Source of the DNA: JBDHWI01 sp964590135
GTDB lineage: Bacteria; Chloroflexota; Anaerolineae; J036; Brachytrichaceae
Assembly: GCA_964590135.1 (NCBI GenBank)
Contig: CAZPVX010000020.1
Span: 1-64,000 of the forward strand
Length of the DNA: 64,000 nt
Reading direction: 5' to 3'
Position 1 is the stretch's first letter. Each line of letters begins with the position of its first letter. The translations under genes and the position numbers were made by a program. Shown here piece by piece: positions 51,775 to 61,050 of this stretch. The notes beneath the pieces are model-generated. The model was not told the DNA's origin, made no database searches, and saw only the letters and a program-made list of their open reading frames with translations.

Positions 51775-52905
51775 ATGAAACACTACCTTCTCATCGCCGG
51801 CGTTTTGGCCCTTGCAACAAGCCTGAATGCCACCCCTGCCGCCGCTGCAAGCAATCCACCGCCCACCGCCACGCCCTTGCCCAAAGCCAAAAGCAGCAAC
51901 GCCTTTCAACTCATCAACCCGGCCATCTCCAGGAAGGTGATATTTGGCGAGCTACAGGAATTCACGCATCCCAACGGCATCTTCAGCATCATGATGCCTG
52001 AAAACTGGAGCGTGCAGGATGGCAGCAACGAAGATGAGTCGGTGATCTACTTTCTCGATCCGAGCAGGAACGCAGCCATCATCGCCCGCGCGGTGGCGTT
52101 GACCAGCAACACTGATGATGACGCAATAGGCCAACTGCTGCAAACCTACGTCGAAGACCAGTTCGGGGGGCTGAAGAAATATCAGGCCGAAGATCCGAAG
52201 AAGATGAAGAACGGCGACATGGGCATGGGCTTCAGCTTCAGCTCAAGCGCCGGCGGCAAGACCTATACCATGTATGGCGATGCCTATGCCTTTCTGAATG
52301 ACCCCATCGCCAGCACACTGGTTTTCATCGCGCCAAAGGATCAATACGAAGACATCCGCGAGCAGGCCTATGAGGTGTTGAACAGCTACAAGGTCAATCC
52401 CAACGCGCTGCAATCCGATGCCGGCGACGACTTCATCGGCGAACTCTCGCTCTTCAAAGACAAAAAGGGTGCGTTCCAGATTCTCGTGCCGGATGGCTGG
52501 GAAGCGAATGACCAGAGCAAGGCCGGCCGATCCGTTGTTGGCTTTATCCAGCCGGATGGCAAGGCCGAGCTGGTCGTCGAGGTCTACAAGGACACAAAGA
52601 CCTATAAGCCGGCAGATTTGCAAAAGCTCGTCGAGGCGTATGTCGAAGATTCCTATGGCAAGCAGCCCAACATGCAGGTAAGCGCATCGGAAGCCGCCGG
52701 CGCAGCCGCCAAGGCTTCCGCCACCTTCGATCTTGAAATCGGCGACGACACCATCCCAATGGTTGCCGTTCTGTATGTAGACAAGGTGCAAGGCGCGCTG
52801 GCTTATCTGCGCATTGCTGTGCCAATCTCCTCACTCGAAGCCATCAAGAGCAAGATGGATCAGATCGGCGAGAGCTACAAACTCACCAAGAATCCCAAAC
52901 TTTGA
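51775..52905 (+). CDS. Secreted protein with two PsbP-like repeats, function unknown
   Basis: 376 aa. Signal peptide MKHYLLIAGVLALATSLNA, then a short Pro/Thr linker. Two related units follow: about residues 60-205 (THPNGIFSIMMPENWSVQD .. EDIREQAYEVLNSYKVN) and 225-375 (KDKKGAFQILVPDGWEAND .. SLEAIKSKMDQIGESYKL). The PENW/PDGW opening and closing amphipathic helix recall PsbP/DUF1795-like small domains of bacterial surface proteins. In-frame codons upstream of 51775 lack signal-peptide character. It ends at a shared bidirectional terminator. Confidence 0.75.
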   Translation: MKHYLLIAGVLALATSLNATPAAAASNPPPTATPLPKAKSSNAFQLINPAISRKVIFGELQEFTHPNGIFSIMMPENWSVQDGSNEDESVIYFLDPSRNAAIIARAVALTSNTDDDAIGQLLQTYVEDQFGGLKKYQAEDPKKMKNGDMGMGFSFSSSAGGKTYTMYGDAYAFLNDPIASTLVFIAPKDQYEDIREQAYEVLNSYKVNPNALQSDAGDDFIGELSLFKDKKGAFQILVPDGWEANDQSKAGRSVVGFIQPDGKAELVVEVYKDTKTYKPADLQKLVEAYVEDSYGKQPNMQVSASEAAGAAAKASATFDLEIGDDTIPMVAVLYVDKVQGALAYLRIAVPISSLEAIKSKMDQIGESYKLTKNPKL

Positions 52906-52930
52906 CGCAGCGCCGGCGCTGCGATCCAGA

Positions 52931-52967
52931 AAAAAGAACACGCCTCAATATGAGGCGTGTTCTTTTT
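52931..52967. terminator. Bidirectional terminator between convergent genes
   Basis: A 17-bp perfect stem (52931-52947 with 52951-52967) is closed by an ATA loop. The GC-rich core GAACACGCCTCA is flanked by A5 on one side and T5 on the other, so it serves both the secreted repeat protein and the solute-binding fusion gene. Confidence 0.95.
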
Positions 52968-52985
52968 CATGTCAGCGACTGCACG

Positions 52986-54809
52986 CTACGGAATCGGCGT
53001 CGGGTTGCCGGGGTTGCCGCCAACAGCGATGGTTATCTGACGTGACTGCTGGCTGCCGTCGCGCATCACCACGCGCAACGTCCAGGTCTGTGTCTGGCCT
53101 GGGCAGACCTGCTGCGAACCCTGGCCGCCAATACCCTGCTCATTCAGGAACACGGCTTGCACGTTCTGCACATCCCAATGCAAGTTGGTGCATTGGCCTG
53201 GCGAGATGTTGTAGGTGTCGGCCCAGAAGTTGATCGCGCCGGCCGCCGGCTGCACATTGATGACAATCGGGAAGTCCTGCACCACATTGTCGCGGCGTGT
53301 CACACGCAACACATAGGTCGTCGTGTATTGCGGGCAGACAGTGCGCGAGTCGCTGCCGCCCACACCCTGCACTTTGCCGCCATCCACAAAGAACACGGCG
53401 TTGATATTGCTCACATCCCAGCGGACGGTGGTGCACTGGCCGGCGTTGATCCACTGCGAATCGGCGCGCAGGTTCGGGCCGGTCATATTCTGGTTCTGAT
53501 TCGGCGTTGGCTGCGGGCGCGGCGGCGCCGGCGGTGTTGTCGGCGTCGGTGGCGGGTTCGGGTTCGGCACCTGAATGCCGACCCATGTCGTCTCACCAAA
53601 CCGCACGTTGTTCAAATCGCGCATCGTCCAGAAGCCCTGGAATACGCCATAGGTCCTGGGCGCGACGAGATCGACGTAGATGTCGATCGTCTCGCCAGGC
53701 TGCACGGCCTTGCCGATCGCCACCGCTGTGCCGCCCATATTTGACTCCACACGGTTGCCGTAAGCATAGGCCAGCGTGAACTTGGGGTCCCACGCACAGG
53801 TGCCGCTGTTGCGCATGCGCCAGCCCTTTCGGAATTTCTGACCAGGTGACATCACCGGCGGCGCAGTCATATTTTTGTCGTCGAGGTTAAGGTCAGCCAC
53901 GAAGGCGGCGCCGTTGATGCAGGCCGCCGGCGGCGTGCCACCACCTTGCGTCGACGGCTCGTTCACCACCTGTCCATCATTACCAGGGGTCACTTCACTC
54001 GGATGGACCTGCAAATATTCATCCACCAGCTTGTTGAACGTGCCGTCCAGTTGCACCTGGCGCAGCGCGGCATTGAACTGAGCGATGAGCGTGGAGCCAT
54101 TGCGCGCAGCAATCGCGAAGCGCTGCTGGTTGACACCTGTGGTCGACACAGTGATGTCGCGATAGCGGCGATCGAATGTGCGCGCCGGCAACTCGCCCAT
54201 CAGAATCGCATCCGTCTTCTTGTCGCGCAGGCCCTTCACCATCTCATCGACGCTTTCATAAACCACGAGGTTTGCCTGCGGCACGAGGCCTTGATCAACC
54301 AGATGATCTTGCGCCCAGGCCTGATAGGTGCTGCCCTTCTGCACGCCGATCTTCTTGCCGGCGAGGTCGGCTGCCGCCTTGATCTCCAGCTTGCTGTCGG
54401 TTCGCACCATCACGGCATCCTTGCCGAGATAATACAGATTGGAGAAGTCGACCTGCTTGCGGCGATCATCGGTGACGGAGATGCCGGCGATGACCGCATC
54501 AACCTGCTTGAGTTCCAGCGCATGCAGCACGCCTTCAAACGCAAAATCGCTGAACTCCACCTCAACGCCTAGCTTCTTGCCAATCTCCTTCATCAGCATG
54601 ATGTCGAAGCCGTCAAGCTGGTAGTTGCTGGAATAAAACTCGAACGGCGGGTAGTCGGCGGCAGTGCCGACAGAAATCTTGCCGGCAGCTTTCACCCTGG
54701 CCCAGTCATCTTCGGGGGCCGGCGACTGCGCGGCGGCAGGCGTTGCCAAGGCGCCGACCAATAACGCGCCGGCCAGCAACCGCATGCTCCACTTCCTGAT
54801 GATATGCAT
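52986..54809 (-). CDS. Solute-binding protein fused to an NBR1/FW-type domain and two Ig-like repeats
   Basis: 607 aa. Start MHIIRKWSMRLLAGALLVGA, 6 nt after a strong AAGGAG; signal peptide ending ATPAAAQ. SBP_bac_3 domain at about 44-268 (GKISVGTAADYPPFEFY .. GTFNKLVDEYL). FW (four-Trp, NBR1 Ig-like) domain at about 297-414 (KGWRMRNSGTCAW .. FQGFWTMRD .. TTWVGIQV). A Pro/Thr/Asn linker, then two 70-aa repeats (448-519, 529-596) each opening with GQCT and closing with VCP plus a beta strand. No permease is nearby. Probably a surface-exposed amino-acid receptor with wall-binding modules. Confidence 0.87.
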   Translation of the reverse strand: MHIIRKWSMRLLAGALLVGALATPAAAQSPAPEDDWARVKAAGKISVGTAADYPPFEFYSSNYQLDGFDIMLMKEIGKKLGVEVEFSDFAFEGVLHALELKQVDAVIAGISVTDDRRKQVDFSNLYYLGKDAVMVRTDSKLEIKAAADLAGKKIGVQKGSTYQAWAQDHLVDQGLVPQANLVVYESVDEMVKGLRDKKTDAILMGELPARTFDRRYRDITVSTTGVNQQRFAIAARNGSTLIAQFNAALRQVQLDGTFNKLVDEYLQVHPSEVTPGNDGQVVNEPSTQGGGTPPAACINGAAFVADLNLDDKNMTAPPVMSPGQKFRKGWRMRNSGTCAWDPKFTLAYAYGNRVESNMGGTAVAIGKAVQPGETIDIYVDLVAPRTYGVFQGFWTMRDLNNVRFGETTWVGIQVPNPNPPPTPTTPPAPPRPQPTPNQNQNMTGPNLRADSQWINAGQCTTVRWDVSNINAVFFVDGGKVQGVGGSDSRTVCPQYTTTYVLRVTRRDNVVQDFPIVINVQPAAGAINFWADTYNISPGQCTNLHWDVQNVQAVFLNEQGIGGQGSQQVCPGQTQTWTLRVVMRDGSQQSRQITIAVGGNPGNPTPIP

Positions 54810-54875
54810 ATGTAACTCCTTCATTCCGTAACTCCTGTGTGACGGCAAGCTGACTGTGCTTGCACCCAGAATTTT

Positions 54876-54881
54876 ATTGTA
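54876..54881 (-). promoter_or_regulatory. -10 box of the solute-binding fusion gene
   Basis: Minus-strand TACAAT, about 67 nt upstream of the start at 54809. The -35 is weak. Unlike many genes here this one has a leader of about 60 nt and a clear Shine-Dalgarno sequence. Confidence 0.55.
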
Positions 54882-55007
54882 ACCGCTGCAATTTTGCCAA
54901 ACTCTAAGCAGCGAAGTCCCTCTTCGTTGCAACCCAGTCAGCGGATTGACACTTGCGGCATGGCGAGTTGCCAGCCACAATTCGCGATCCGTCACACAAT
55001 GCTTCCC

Positions 55008-56423
55008 ATGAGCCTGTTCTACAAACCCGCAGACGGCTGGCTGGCAGACGTGATCCCCTTCTTCTGGCAAGGTGTGTATCACCTGTTTTATTTGAAGGAC
55101 TTTCGCGATGCCGCCACGCACGGTGAGGGCACGCCCTGGTGTCACCTCACCACGACTGACTTCGTGCATGTTGTCGATCACGGTGAGGTCTTGCCGCGCG
55201 GCCGGCGCGACGAGCAAGATCTATTCGTGTTCACTGGCAGCGTGATCGAGCACGCCGGCCAGTTCCACATCTTCTACACCGGGCACAACCCACACTTCGA
55301 ACAAATGGGCAAGCCGGCGCAGGCCGTGATGCACGCCGTGAGCGATGACCTCTATACATGGCGCAAAGTGCCGGAAGACACCTTCACGACGCCAGCGGAT
55401 CGCTACGAGATGCACGATTGGCGCGACCCATTTGTGTTTTGGGATGACGCTGCCAACGAATTCCGCATGTTGCTCGCCGCCCGCCTGAAGCAGGGGGCCT
55501 CGCGCCGGCGCGGTTGCACGGCGCTATGCGCATCAAACGACCTAAGGCACTGGCACGTGAGTGAGCCGTTATGGACGCCGGCACTGTATTACACCCATGA
55601 GTGTCCCGACCTCTTTCGCATGGGCGATTGGTGGTATCTGATCTTCTCAGAGTTTTCGGAAGCATGCGTCACGCGCTACCGCATGAGCCGGTCGCAGAAT
55701 GGACCATGGCGCGCGCCGGCCAATGACACCTTCGATGGCCGCGCGTTCTATGCGGCGAAGACCGCCTCAGATGGACACAATCGCTACCTGTTCGGCTGGA
55801 ATCCAACGCGCGAGGGCGAAACCGATGACGGGCGCTGGCAATGGGGCGGCAACCTGGTTGTGCATCAGTTGCGCCAACAGAGCGACGGCACGCTCGCCGT
55901 CGACATGCTCGCATCCGTGCGACAGGCCATGCAGGCACAGCAACCGGTCACCTTCAGCGCCGGCACTGGCCAATGCACGGCGCAGGACAATGGCGTGCAG
56001 CTCACAGCGCAGGGTGGCTTCAGTTGCGCAACAGCCGGCGCGCTGCCGGATGCCTGTCATATCCAGGCCACTGCGACCTTCCACGCCGGCGCGCGCACCT
56101 TCGGGCTGATGCTGCGCGCCAGCGAGGACTGCGAAGCCGGCTACTTCATCCGCTTCGAACCAGCGATGCAGCGCTTGGTCTTCGACACCTGGCCGCGCGC
56201 CGGCGACAAACCCGCCATGTGCGAGTTGGAGCGGCCTATTCGATTGCAAGCTGATGAACCGCTGATAATCGATGTGCTGGTCGACGGGTCGGTGTGCGAG
56301 GTGTATGCCGGCGGTGCAATTGCGATGAGCGCGCGGCTCTACAACCACCCGCGCGGACAATGGGGCGTGTTCGCCAGCGAAGGCGATGTTCGCTTCGAGC
56401 AGGTGTCGTTGCGCACGACATGA
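55008..56423 (+). CDS. GH32-like glycoside hydrolase (fructan/sucrose hydrolase family)
   Basis: 471 aa, cytoplasmic. Five-bladed propeller with ADVIPFFWQGVYHLFYL (nucleophile Asp region), DWRDPFVFWDD (the RDP motif) and HECPDLFRMGDWWYL (the ECP motif with the acid/base Glu). It is followed by a beta-sandwich ending in VDGSVCEVYAGGAIAMSARLY, the GH32 C-terminal pattern. Start chosen 7 nt after a CACAAT box (54995-55000); ATG 54999 overlaps that box. Substrate is likely a beta-fructoside or a related glycoside. Confidence 0.85.
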   Translation: MSLFYKPADGWLADVIPFFWQGVYHLFYLKDFRDAATHGEGTPWCHLTTTDFVHVVDHGEVLPRGRRDEQDLFVFTGSVIEHAGQFHIFYTGHNPHFEQMGKPAQAVMHAVSDDLYTWRKVPEDTFTTPADRYEMHDWRDPFVFWDDAANEFRMLLAARLKQGASRRRGCTALCASNDLRHWHVSEPLWTPALYYTHECPDLFRMGDWWYLIFSEFSEACVTRYRMSRSQNGPWRAPANDTFDGRAFYAAKTASDGHNRYLFGWNPTREGETDDGRWQWGGNLVVHQLRQQSDGTLAVDMLASVRQAMQAQQPVTFSAGTGQCTAQDNGVQLTAQGGFSCATAGALPDACHIQATATFHAGARTFGLMLRASEDCEAGYFIRFEPAMQRLVFDTWPRAGDKPAMCELERPIRLQADEPLIIDVLVDGSVCEVYAGGAIAMSARLYNHPRGQWGVFASEGDVRFEQVSLRTT

Positions 56424-56480
56424 CTTGCGGCACTGCCAAGCCGCCGATTGAACCGATAGAATATGCACACGCTCGGAGTC

Positions 56481-57401
56481 ATGAACAACGGCAGTCCATC
56501 CCCCGAAATACAAGATCAGCACCGCCGGCGCAACCAGATCATCACGCTCGCCCTGCTCGGCGCGATTGTGCTGTTGGTTTCCCTGCTGGCCACGGCAGTG
56601 GGCAATCTACGGCTGCTGCCCGGTGAAGCATTCGCGCTGCCCCGCCCCCCCAACGTGCAGATGTTCTCGTCCGGCTCGGTGGAGTCTGAGTTGCTCGTGC
56701 TGCTCTTCCGCGTCCTGCTCGCGCTGTCTGTCATCGCGCTGCCGATCTACATCATCATATCGATTTTGTCGAAGAAGGGCCGGCGCCGGCTGCTGATGAA
56801 CCTCATCGTCATCGCCATTCTGTTCCTGCTGATGAATGGCGTGAACAACCTGAACCCGCAGCCACAGGAGATGGAGCAGCAGGGCAACATGCGCATGGAG
56901 ATGCCGCAGTTGGGCGAGATCGCGCCGGCGCGGCCCTTGCCGGAGTTCACTGCCGATCCATCCGACACGACTGTGCTGGCCGTGACGATTGCCATCTCAC
57001 TGCTCGTCGCCGGCCTGGCCGCAGCGGCAATTTGGTATTACGTGATCCACCGCGAAAAGCCATCCGCCATGCTGGCGCTGGCCGATGAGGCGCAACAGGC
57101 CATCAACACGATTCAAGCCGGCGGCCCGCTTGAAGAGACCATCGTCCGCTGCTACCGCGAGATGTGCAACGTGCTGCAAAAAGAGCGCAACATCGAGCGC
57201 GGCACCGCCATGACGCCGAGCGAGTTCGAGCAGGTGCTGGCGGAGAAGGGTTTCCCTCAACAGGCCGTGCATCAACTCACGCGCCTGTTCGAGGACATCC
57301 GCTACGGAAGCAAGCGCGCCGGCGCGCGCGAAGAACAGATCGCCGTGGACAGCCTGAGCGCCATCGCGGCGTTCTGCGCGCCAAAGCGAGCGCGCGCATG
57401 A
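56481..57401 (+). CDS. DUF4129 membrane protein (MoxR/DUF58 operon)
   Basis: 306 aa from ATG 56481, chosen because GGAG lies 5 nt upstream and a TAGAAT box covers 56457-56462; ATG 56463 touches that box. Three to four TM segments (ITLALLGAIVLLVSLLATAV, VLLFRVLLALSVIALPIYI, LLMNLIVIAILFLLMNGV, VLAVTIAISLLVAGLAAAAI) precede a C-terminal DUF4129 domain (CYREMCNVLQKERNIER..TPSEFEQVLAEKGF..LTRLFEDIRYG). Function unknown; such proteins accompany MoxR/DUF58 systems. It overlaps the next gene by 4 bp. Confidence 0.85.
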   Translation: MNNGSPSPEIQDQHRRRNQIITLALLGAIVLLVSLLATAVGNLRLLPGEAFALPRPPNVQMFSSGSVESELLVLLFRVLLALSVIALPIYIIISILSKKGRRRLLMNLIVIAILFLLMNGVNNLNPQPQEMEQQGNMRMEMPQLGEIAPARPLPEFTADPSDTTVLAVTIAISLLVAGLAAAAIWYYVIHREKPSAMLALADEAQQAINTIQAGGPLEETIVRCYREMCNVLQKERNIERGTAMTPSEFEQVLAEKGFPQQAVHQLTRLFEDIRYGSKRAGAREEQIAVDSLSAIAAFCAPKRARA

Positions 57402-58051
57402 GCCGGCTGCAACACATCCAACCGCGCCAGTGGCTGCTCGTCGCGCTGGTGCTGGTCGTCACCGCTGCCCTGACCATCCTGCTGCGCGATGTCGTGCGTG
57501 AGATCATCGTCATCCCGATGGCCTATGCCCTGTGGCTGGGCGACATCATTCTGCACAGCCTGCCGCAGGGTCTGCTGCTCGGCCTGCTCATCGTGCTGTG
57601 CATTGGCATCGTGCTGCGCAGCGCCCTCAAGCGCACTGAGGCCGAGCAAGCGCCGCGCGCGACCATCGTCACCGCGCAGCATTACTCCCGCCTGCTCTTC
57701 TGGGCGCGTCAACTGAGCCGGCTCGAAGACAGTCAATTCGCAGTGGAGAAGCTCGCAGCAGAGTTGAAGAAAATGATCCTCAAGATTCTGTCGGCGCAGG
57801 AAAATTTGACCGAGGACGAGGTGATCGATGCCGTGCGCAACGGCGCGCTGACAGTGCCGGCCGACATCCGCACGCTGGTCGCGCGGCCACAGGATTGGAT
57901 GACGGCCCGGCCGGCCGGCGGCTTGGAATTGATTCTGCGCTGGCTGCGGCCCAGGCGCTCGCCGAAGATCAGCCCAGAGCAAAGCCGCAAGATCGAGGCA
58001 GCGATCGCCTTCATCGAGAGCCGCGTAAACAACGAGAGCATTACAGAATGA
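57398..58051 (+). CDS. Membrane protein of the MoxR operon
   Basis: 217 aa. Two N-terminal TM segments (WLLVALVLVVTAALTILL and QGLLLGLLIVLCIGIVL) are followed by a cytoplasmic helical domain (FAVEKLAAELKKMILKIL ..TEDEVIDAVRNG.. AIAFIESRVNN). It is not a family I can name, but a protein of this type commonly sits between DUF4129 and MoxR in Chloroflexi-like operons. Its ATG overlaps the upstream stop (ATGA). Confidence 0.7.
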   Translation: MSRLQHIQPRQWLLVALVLVVTAALTILLRDVVREIIVIPMAYALWLGDIILHSLPQGLLLGLLIVLCIGIVLRSALKRTEAEQAPRATIVTAQHYSRLLFWARQLSRLEDSQFAVEKLAAELKKMILKILSAQENLTEDEVIDAVRNGALTVPADIRTLVARPQDWMTARPAGGLELILRWLRPRRSPKISPEQSRKIEAAIAFIESRVNNESITE

Positions 58052-58153
58052 CCGGCAAATTTTCAGCGGCCATCCAGCATCCTGAATGAGCAGGGTTACA
58101 GGGGCGAACGCGCTGCACGGCGCACCCAAATTGCAAGGAAACGACCATCAACC

Positions 58154-59149
58154 ATGACAGAAAAGATTCGCGATGCCGGCAACAGCGCCGGCGCAGACGA
58201 CATCGGGCAAGTGGCCGCGCTCGCGCAGCGCGTGATCGGTGAAGTGGAGCGCGCCATCGTCGGCAAACGCAGCGCGCTCGAGATGACGATGGCTGCCTTC
58301 CTCTCCGGCGGCGGCCATGTGTTGCTCGAAGATTTCCCCGGCCTCGCCAAGACGCTCATGGCGAACAGCTTCGCCATCGCGCTGGGCATGTCATTCAAGC
58401 GCATCCAGTTCACACCCGACCTGCTGCCCGGCGACATCACCGGCGGCTACATCTTCGACCGCGCCAAAGGCGAATTTGTGTTGCGCCAGGGGCCGATCTT
58501 TGCCCACATCATCCTCGCCGATGAGATCAACCGCGCCTCGCCGCGCACGCAGAGCGCCCTGCTCGAAGCGATGCAGGAGTATCAGGTCACGCTGGAAGGC
58601 GAAACGATGGCGCTGCCGCAGCCGTTCATTGTGATGGCAACCCAGAACCCGATCGAATATGAAGGCACGTTCCCGCTGCCCGAAGCGCAGCTCGACCGCT
58701 TCATCATGAAGCTGTCGGTGGGCTATCCCTCAGCAGAGGAAGAGCAGGAGATTTTGAAGCGCCGGCGCGCCCGGCAGCACGACGCCTTCGACCTGAAGCC
58801 GGTGACCGACGCCGCCGGCCTGCTCGCCATGCGCCGCGCGGTGGAGCAGGTATTCGTGGAGCCAGACATCGAGCGCTACATGGTCGACCTGGTGGGCCGC
58901 ACGCGCACGCATCGCCAGATCGCGGTTGGCGCCAGCCCGCGCGGCACGCTGGCGCTGCTGAAATTGACCCGCGCCTGGGCGGCGATGCAGGGGCGCGCGT
59001 ATGTGCTGCCAGACGACGTGAAGCGCTTCGCCAAGCCGGCGCTCGGGCATCGTCTGATCTTGCAGCCCGATCTGTGGTCGGTGCCGCAGGCAGTCGACCG
59101 CGTGCTGTCTGAGGTCATCTCGTCGGTGCCAGTGCCGGTGATGAAGTGA
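58154..59149 (+). CDS. MoxR-family AAA+ ATPase
   Basis: 331 aa. AAA+ chaperone with Walker A-like LEDFPGLAKT (58-67), Walker B HIILADEINR (118-127), a sensor segment MATQNPIEYEGTFPLPEAQLDRF and a lid with GASPRGTLALLKLTRAWA. MoxR proteins assemble or activate partner complexes, usually with a DUF58 and vWA-like protein, as here. The DUF58 gene start overlaps its stop by 1 bp. Confidence 0.93.
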   Translation: MTEKIRDAGNSAGADDIGQVAALAQRVIGEVERAIVGKRSALEMTMAAFLSGGGHVLLEDFPGLAKTLMANSFAIALGMSFKRIQFTPDLLPGDITGGYIFDRAKGEFVLRQGPIFAHIILADEINRASPRTQSALLEAMQEYQVTLEGETMALPQPFIVMATQNPIEYEGTFPLPEAQLDRFIMKLSVGYPSAEEEQEILKRRRARQHDAFDLKPVTDAAGLLAMRRAVEQVFVEPDIERYMVDLVGRTRTHRQIAVGASPRGTLALLKLTRAWAAMQGRAYVLPDDVKRFAKPALGHRLILQPDLWSVPQAVDRVLSEVISSVPVPVMK

Positions 59150-60453
59150 TGGTTACGGGTAAAGCAGCAGGGCTGTTCGCCGGCGTCATCGTGCTGGTGC
59201 TTTTCGGGTTGGCCGGCTTGAACAGCGCCATCATCGCGCTCGCCATCCCGCTGCTCGTCTATCTCGCCGCCGGCTTCTGGCTGCGCCCTGCGCCGCCGCA
59301 GCTGACTGGCAGCCGCGCGCTCAGCGTCGAGCGCGCCATCGTCGGCCAGCCTGTCACGATCACGCTGAAGGTGACCAACGCCGGCGCGCCGATCGCCGAG
59401 GTGTTGATCGAGGAGAGCGTGCCGGCCGGCTTTGAGCTGATCGACGGAGAGACGCGCCTGCTCACCCCGCTCGCGACAAACGAGACCGCGACGTTGGAAT
59501 ACACCATTCGCGGCACGCGCGGCCTGTATCGCTTCAGCGGCGTGCAAATCACCGCTGGCAGCGCGCTCGGCATCTTCAGCCGCCGCGCGGCGCTGGCGTC
59601 GGACAACCAGCTGCTCATCCAACCTGAGGCGACGCGGCTGCGCAGCATCACCATCCGGCCGCCGCGCACGCGCGGTTTCGCCGGCCCAATCCCCTCGCGT
59701 CAGGGCGGCTCGGGCGTGGATTTTCTCGGCCTGCGCGAATACCAGATGGGCGACCGGCTGCGCTGGGTGAACTGGCGTGTGACGGCGCGCGCGATGGAGC
59801 GCACCACGCACGGCGTATTCACGAATGTATTTGAGCAGGAGCGCCTCGCCGACATCGGCATCATCCTGGACGCGCGGCAGACGAGCGACCTGCGCACATC
59901 CGAGGGCGCGCTGTTCGAGTATTCAAACCGCGCGGCTGCGGCGCTGACCGAATCGTTCCTCGATGCCGGCAATCGTGTGGGGCTGCTGATCTATGGCAGT
60001 GGCATCGACGGCGTCTTCCCCGGCTACGGCCGCATGCAACGCGATCGCATCCTGCGCGCGCTGGGTCGCGCCGTCGCCGGCCACCACTTCGTGTTCGAGA
60101 CACTGCGCAACCTGCCGACGCGCTTCTTCCCCGCCCAGTCGCAGGTCATCTTCGTCAGCCCGGTGGGCAGTGACGACCCGCCGACGCTGCTGCAACTGCG
60201 CGCGCAAGGTTACGCGGTGATGGTGGTCAGCCCGAATCCCATCGCATACGAAGCGCGCGCATTTGCCGATGACTACATCGCGCGCAGCGCGAGGCGCATC
60301 GCCGATGCCGAGCGCAGCTTCAATTTTCAACAGATGCGGCGCGCCGGCATTCAGGTGGTGGACTGGGATGTGGCGCTGCCGCTGGATGCGGTCATCCACG
60401 AGGCGCTGGCGCGCCAGCCGGTCTCGCGCCGGCCGCTGGTCATCAACCGGTAA
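59149..60453 (+). CDS. DUF58 family protein
   Basis: 434 aa. Two N-terminal TM segments (GLFAGVIVLVLFGLAGLNSA, IALAIPLLVYLAAGFW) and a beta-rich domain with VEESVPAG-like spacing (EESVPAGFELIDGE). The DUF58 core GSGVDFLGLREYQMGDRLRW then VNWRVTARAMER follows. A vWA-like domain contains IGIILDARQTSD. It is the usual partner of MoxR ATPases, with a proposed role in envelope protein maturation. ATG 59149 overlaps the MoxR TGA. Confidence 0.9.
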   Translation: MVTGKAAGLFAGVIVLVLFGLAGLNSAIIALAIPLLVYLAAGFWLRPAPPQLTGSRALSVERAIVGQPVTITLKVTNAGAPIAEVLIEESVPAGFELIDGETRLLTPLATNETATLEYTIRGTRGLYRFSGVQITAGSALGIFSRRAALASDNQLLIQPEATRLRSITIRPPRTRGFAGPIPSRQGGSGVDFLGLREYQMGDRLRWVNWRVTARAMERTTHGVFTNVFEQERLADIGIILDARQTSDLRTSEGALFEYSNRAAAALTESFLDAGNRVGLLIYGSGIDGVFPGYGRMQRDRILRALGRAVAGHHFVFETLRNLPTRFFPAQSQVIFVSPVGSDDPPTLLQLRAQGYAVMVVSPNPIAYEARAFADDYIARSARRIADAERSFNFQQMRRAGIQVVDWDVALPLDAVIHEALARQPVSRRPLVINR

Positions 60454-60458
60454 ATGAA

Positions 60459-60986
60459 ATGAATCCAAAGGTCGCACAATCTCCGACAACGCGCAGCATG
60501 GTGATCGCGTGTGCGATTGTCACGCTGGCGCTGCTCGCGCTGGGCTTCGCACTCAGCGGGATATGGCTGGGCGTCGCGCTGGCTGCCGGCGTGGTGAGCG
60601 CATGGCTGCTCGGCCTGCGTTATAAGCAATTCAACGATGCCTTCGCAGACATCGGACTGATCTGCGCGTTTGCACTGGCGGTCGCCGGCATTCTGGTGCG
60701 CGCGCCGGCGCTCGTGATGATCGCCGCCGGCACGGCTGCGCTGCTGAGCTGGAGCTTCATGCGCTTCGAGCTGCGCATGGCGGCGGTGCAGCGCGTCGAT
60801 CACATGGAAGTAATGGCACAGGGGCATCTGCGCTGGGCACTGACTGCGAGCGCCATCGGTCTGGCGCTGGCCGGCCTGGCGGCGCTGGTGCGCACCGACT
60901 TCACCTTCGCCGGCGTCTTCTTCACTGGCCTGTTCGTCACACTGCTGTTGAGCGCGGTGATTGGCCGGTGGCGCAGGGAGAAGTGA
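60459..60986 (+). CDS. Small membrane protein ending the MoxR/DUF58 operon
   Basis: 175 aa, five hydrophobic segments (MVIACAIVTLALLALGFAL, IWLGVALAAGVVSAWLLGL, IGLICAFALAVAGILV, LTASAIGLALAGLAALV, FAGVFFTGLFVTLLLSAVIG). No family recognised. It starts 5 bp after the DUF58 stop, which ties it to the operon. Confidence 0.72.
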   Translation: MNPKVAQSPTTRSMVIACAIVTLALLALGFALSGIWLGVALAAGVVSAWLLGLRYKQFNDAFADIGLICAFALAVAGILVRAPALVMIAAGTAALLSWSFMRFELRMAAVQRVDHMEVMAQGHLRWALTASAIGLALAGLAALVRTDFTFAGVFFTGLFVTLLLSAVIGRWRREK

Positions 60987-61050
60987 CGCTGCAAATCCTT
61001 GCCTCAAAGCACAGTGAGGCGCAGATTAACTTCTGCCAGCCTGCGGCGCT

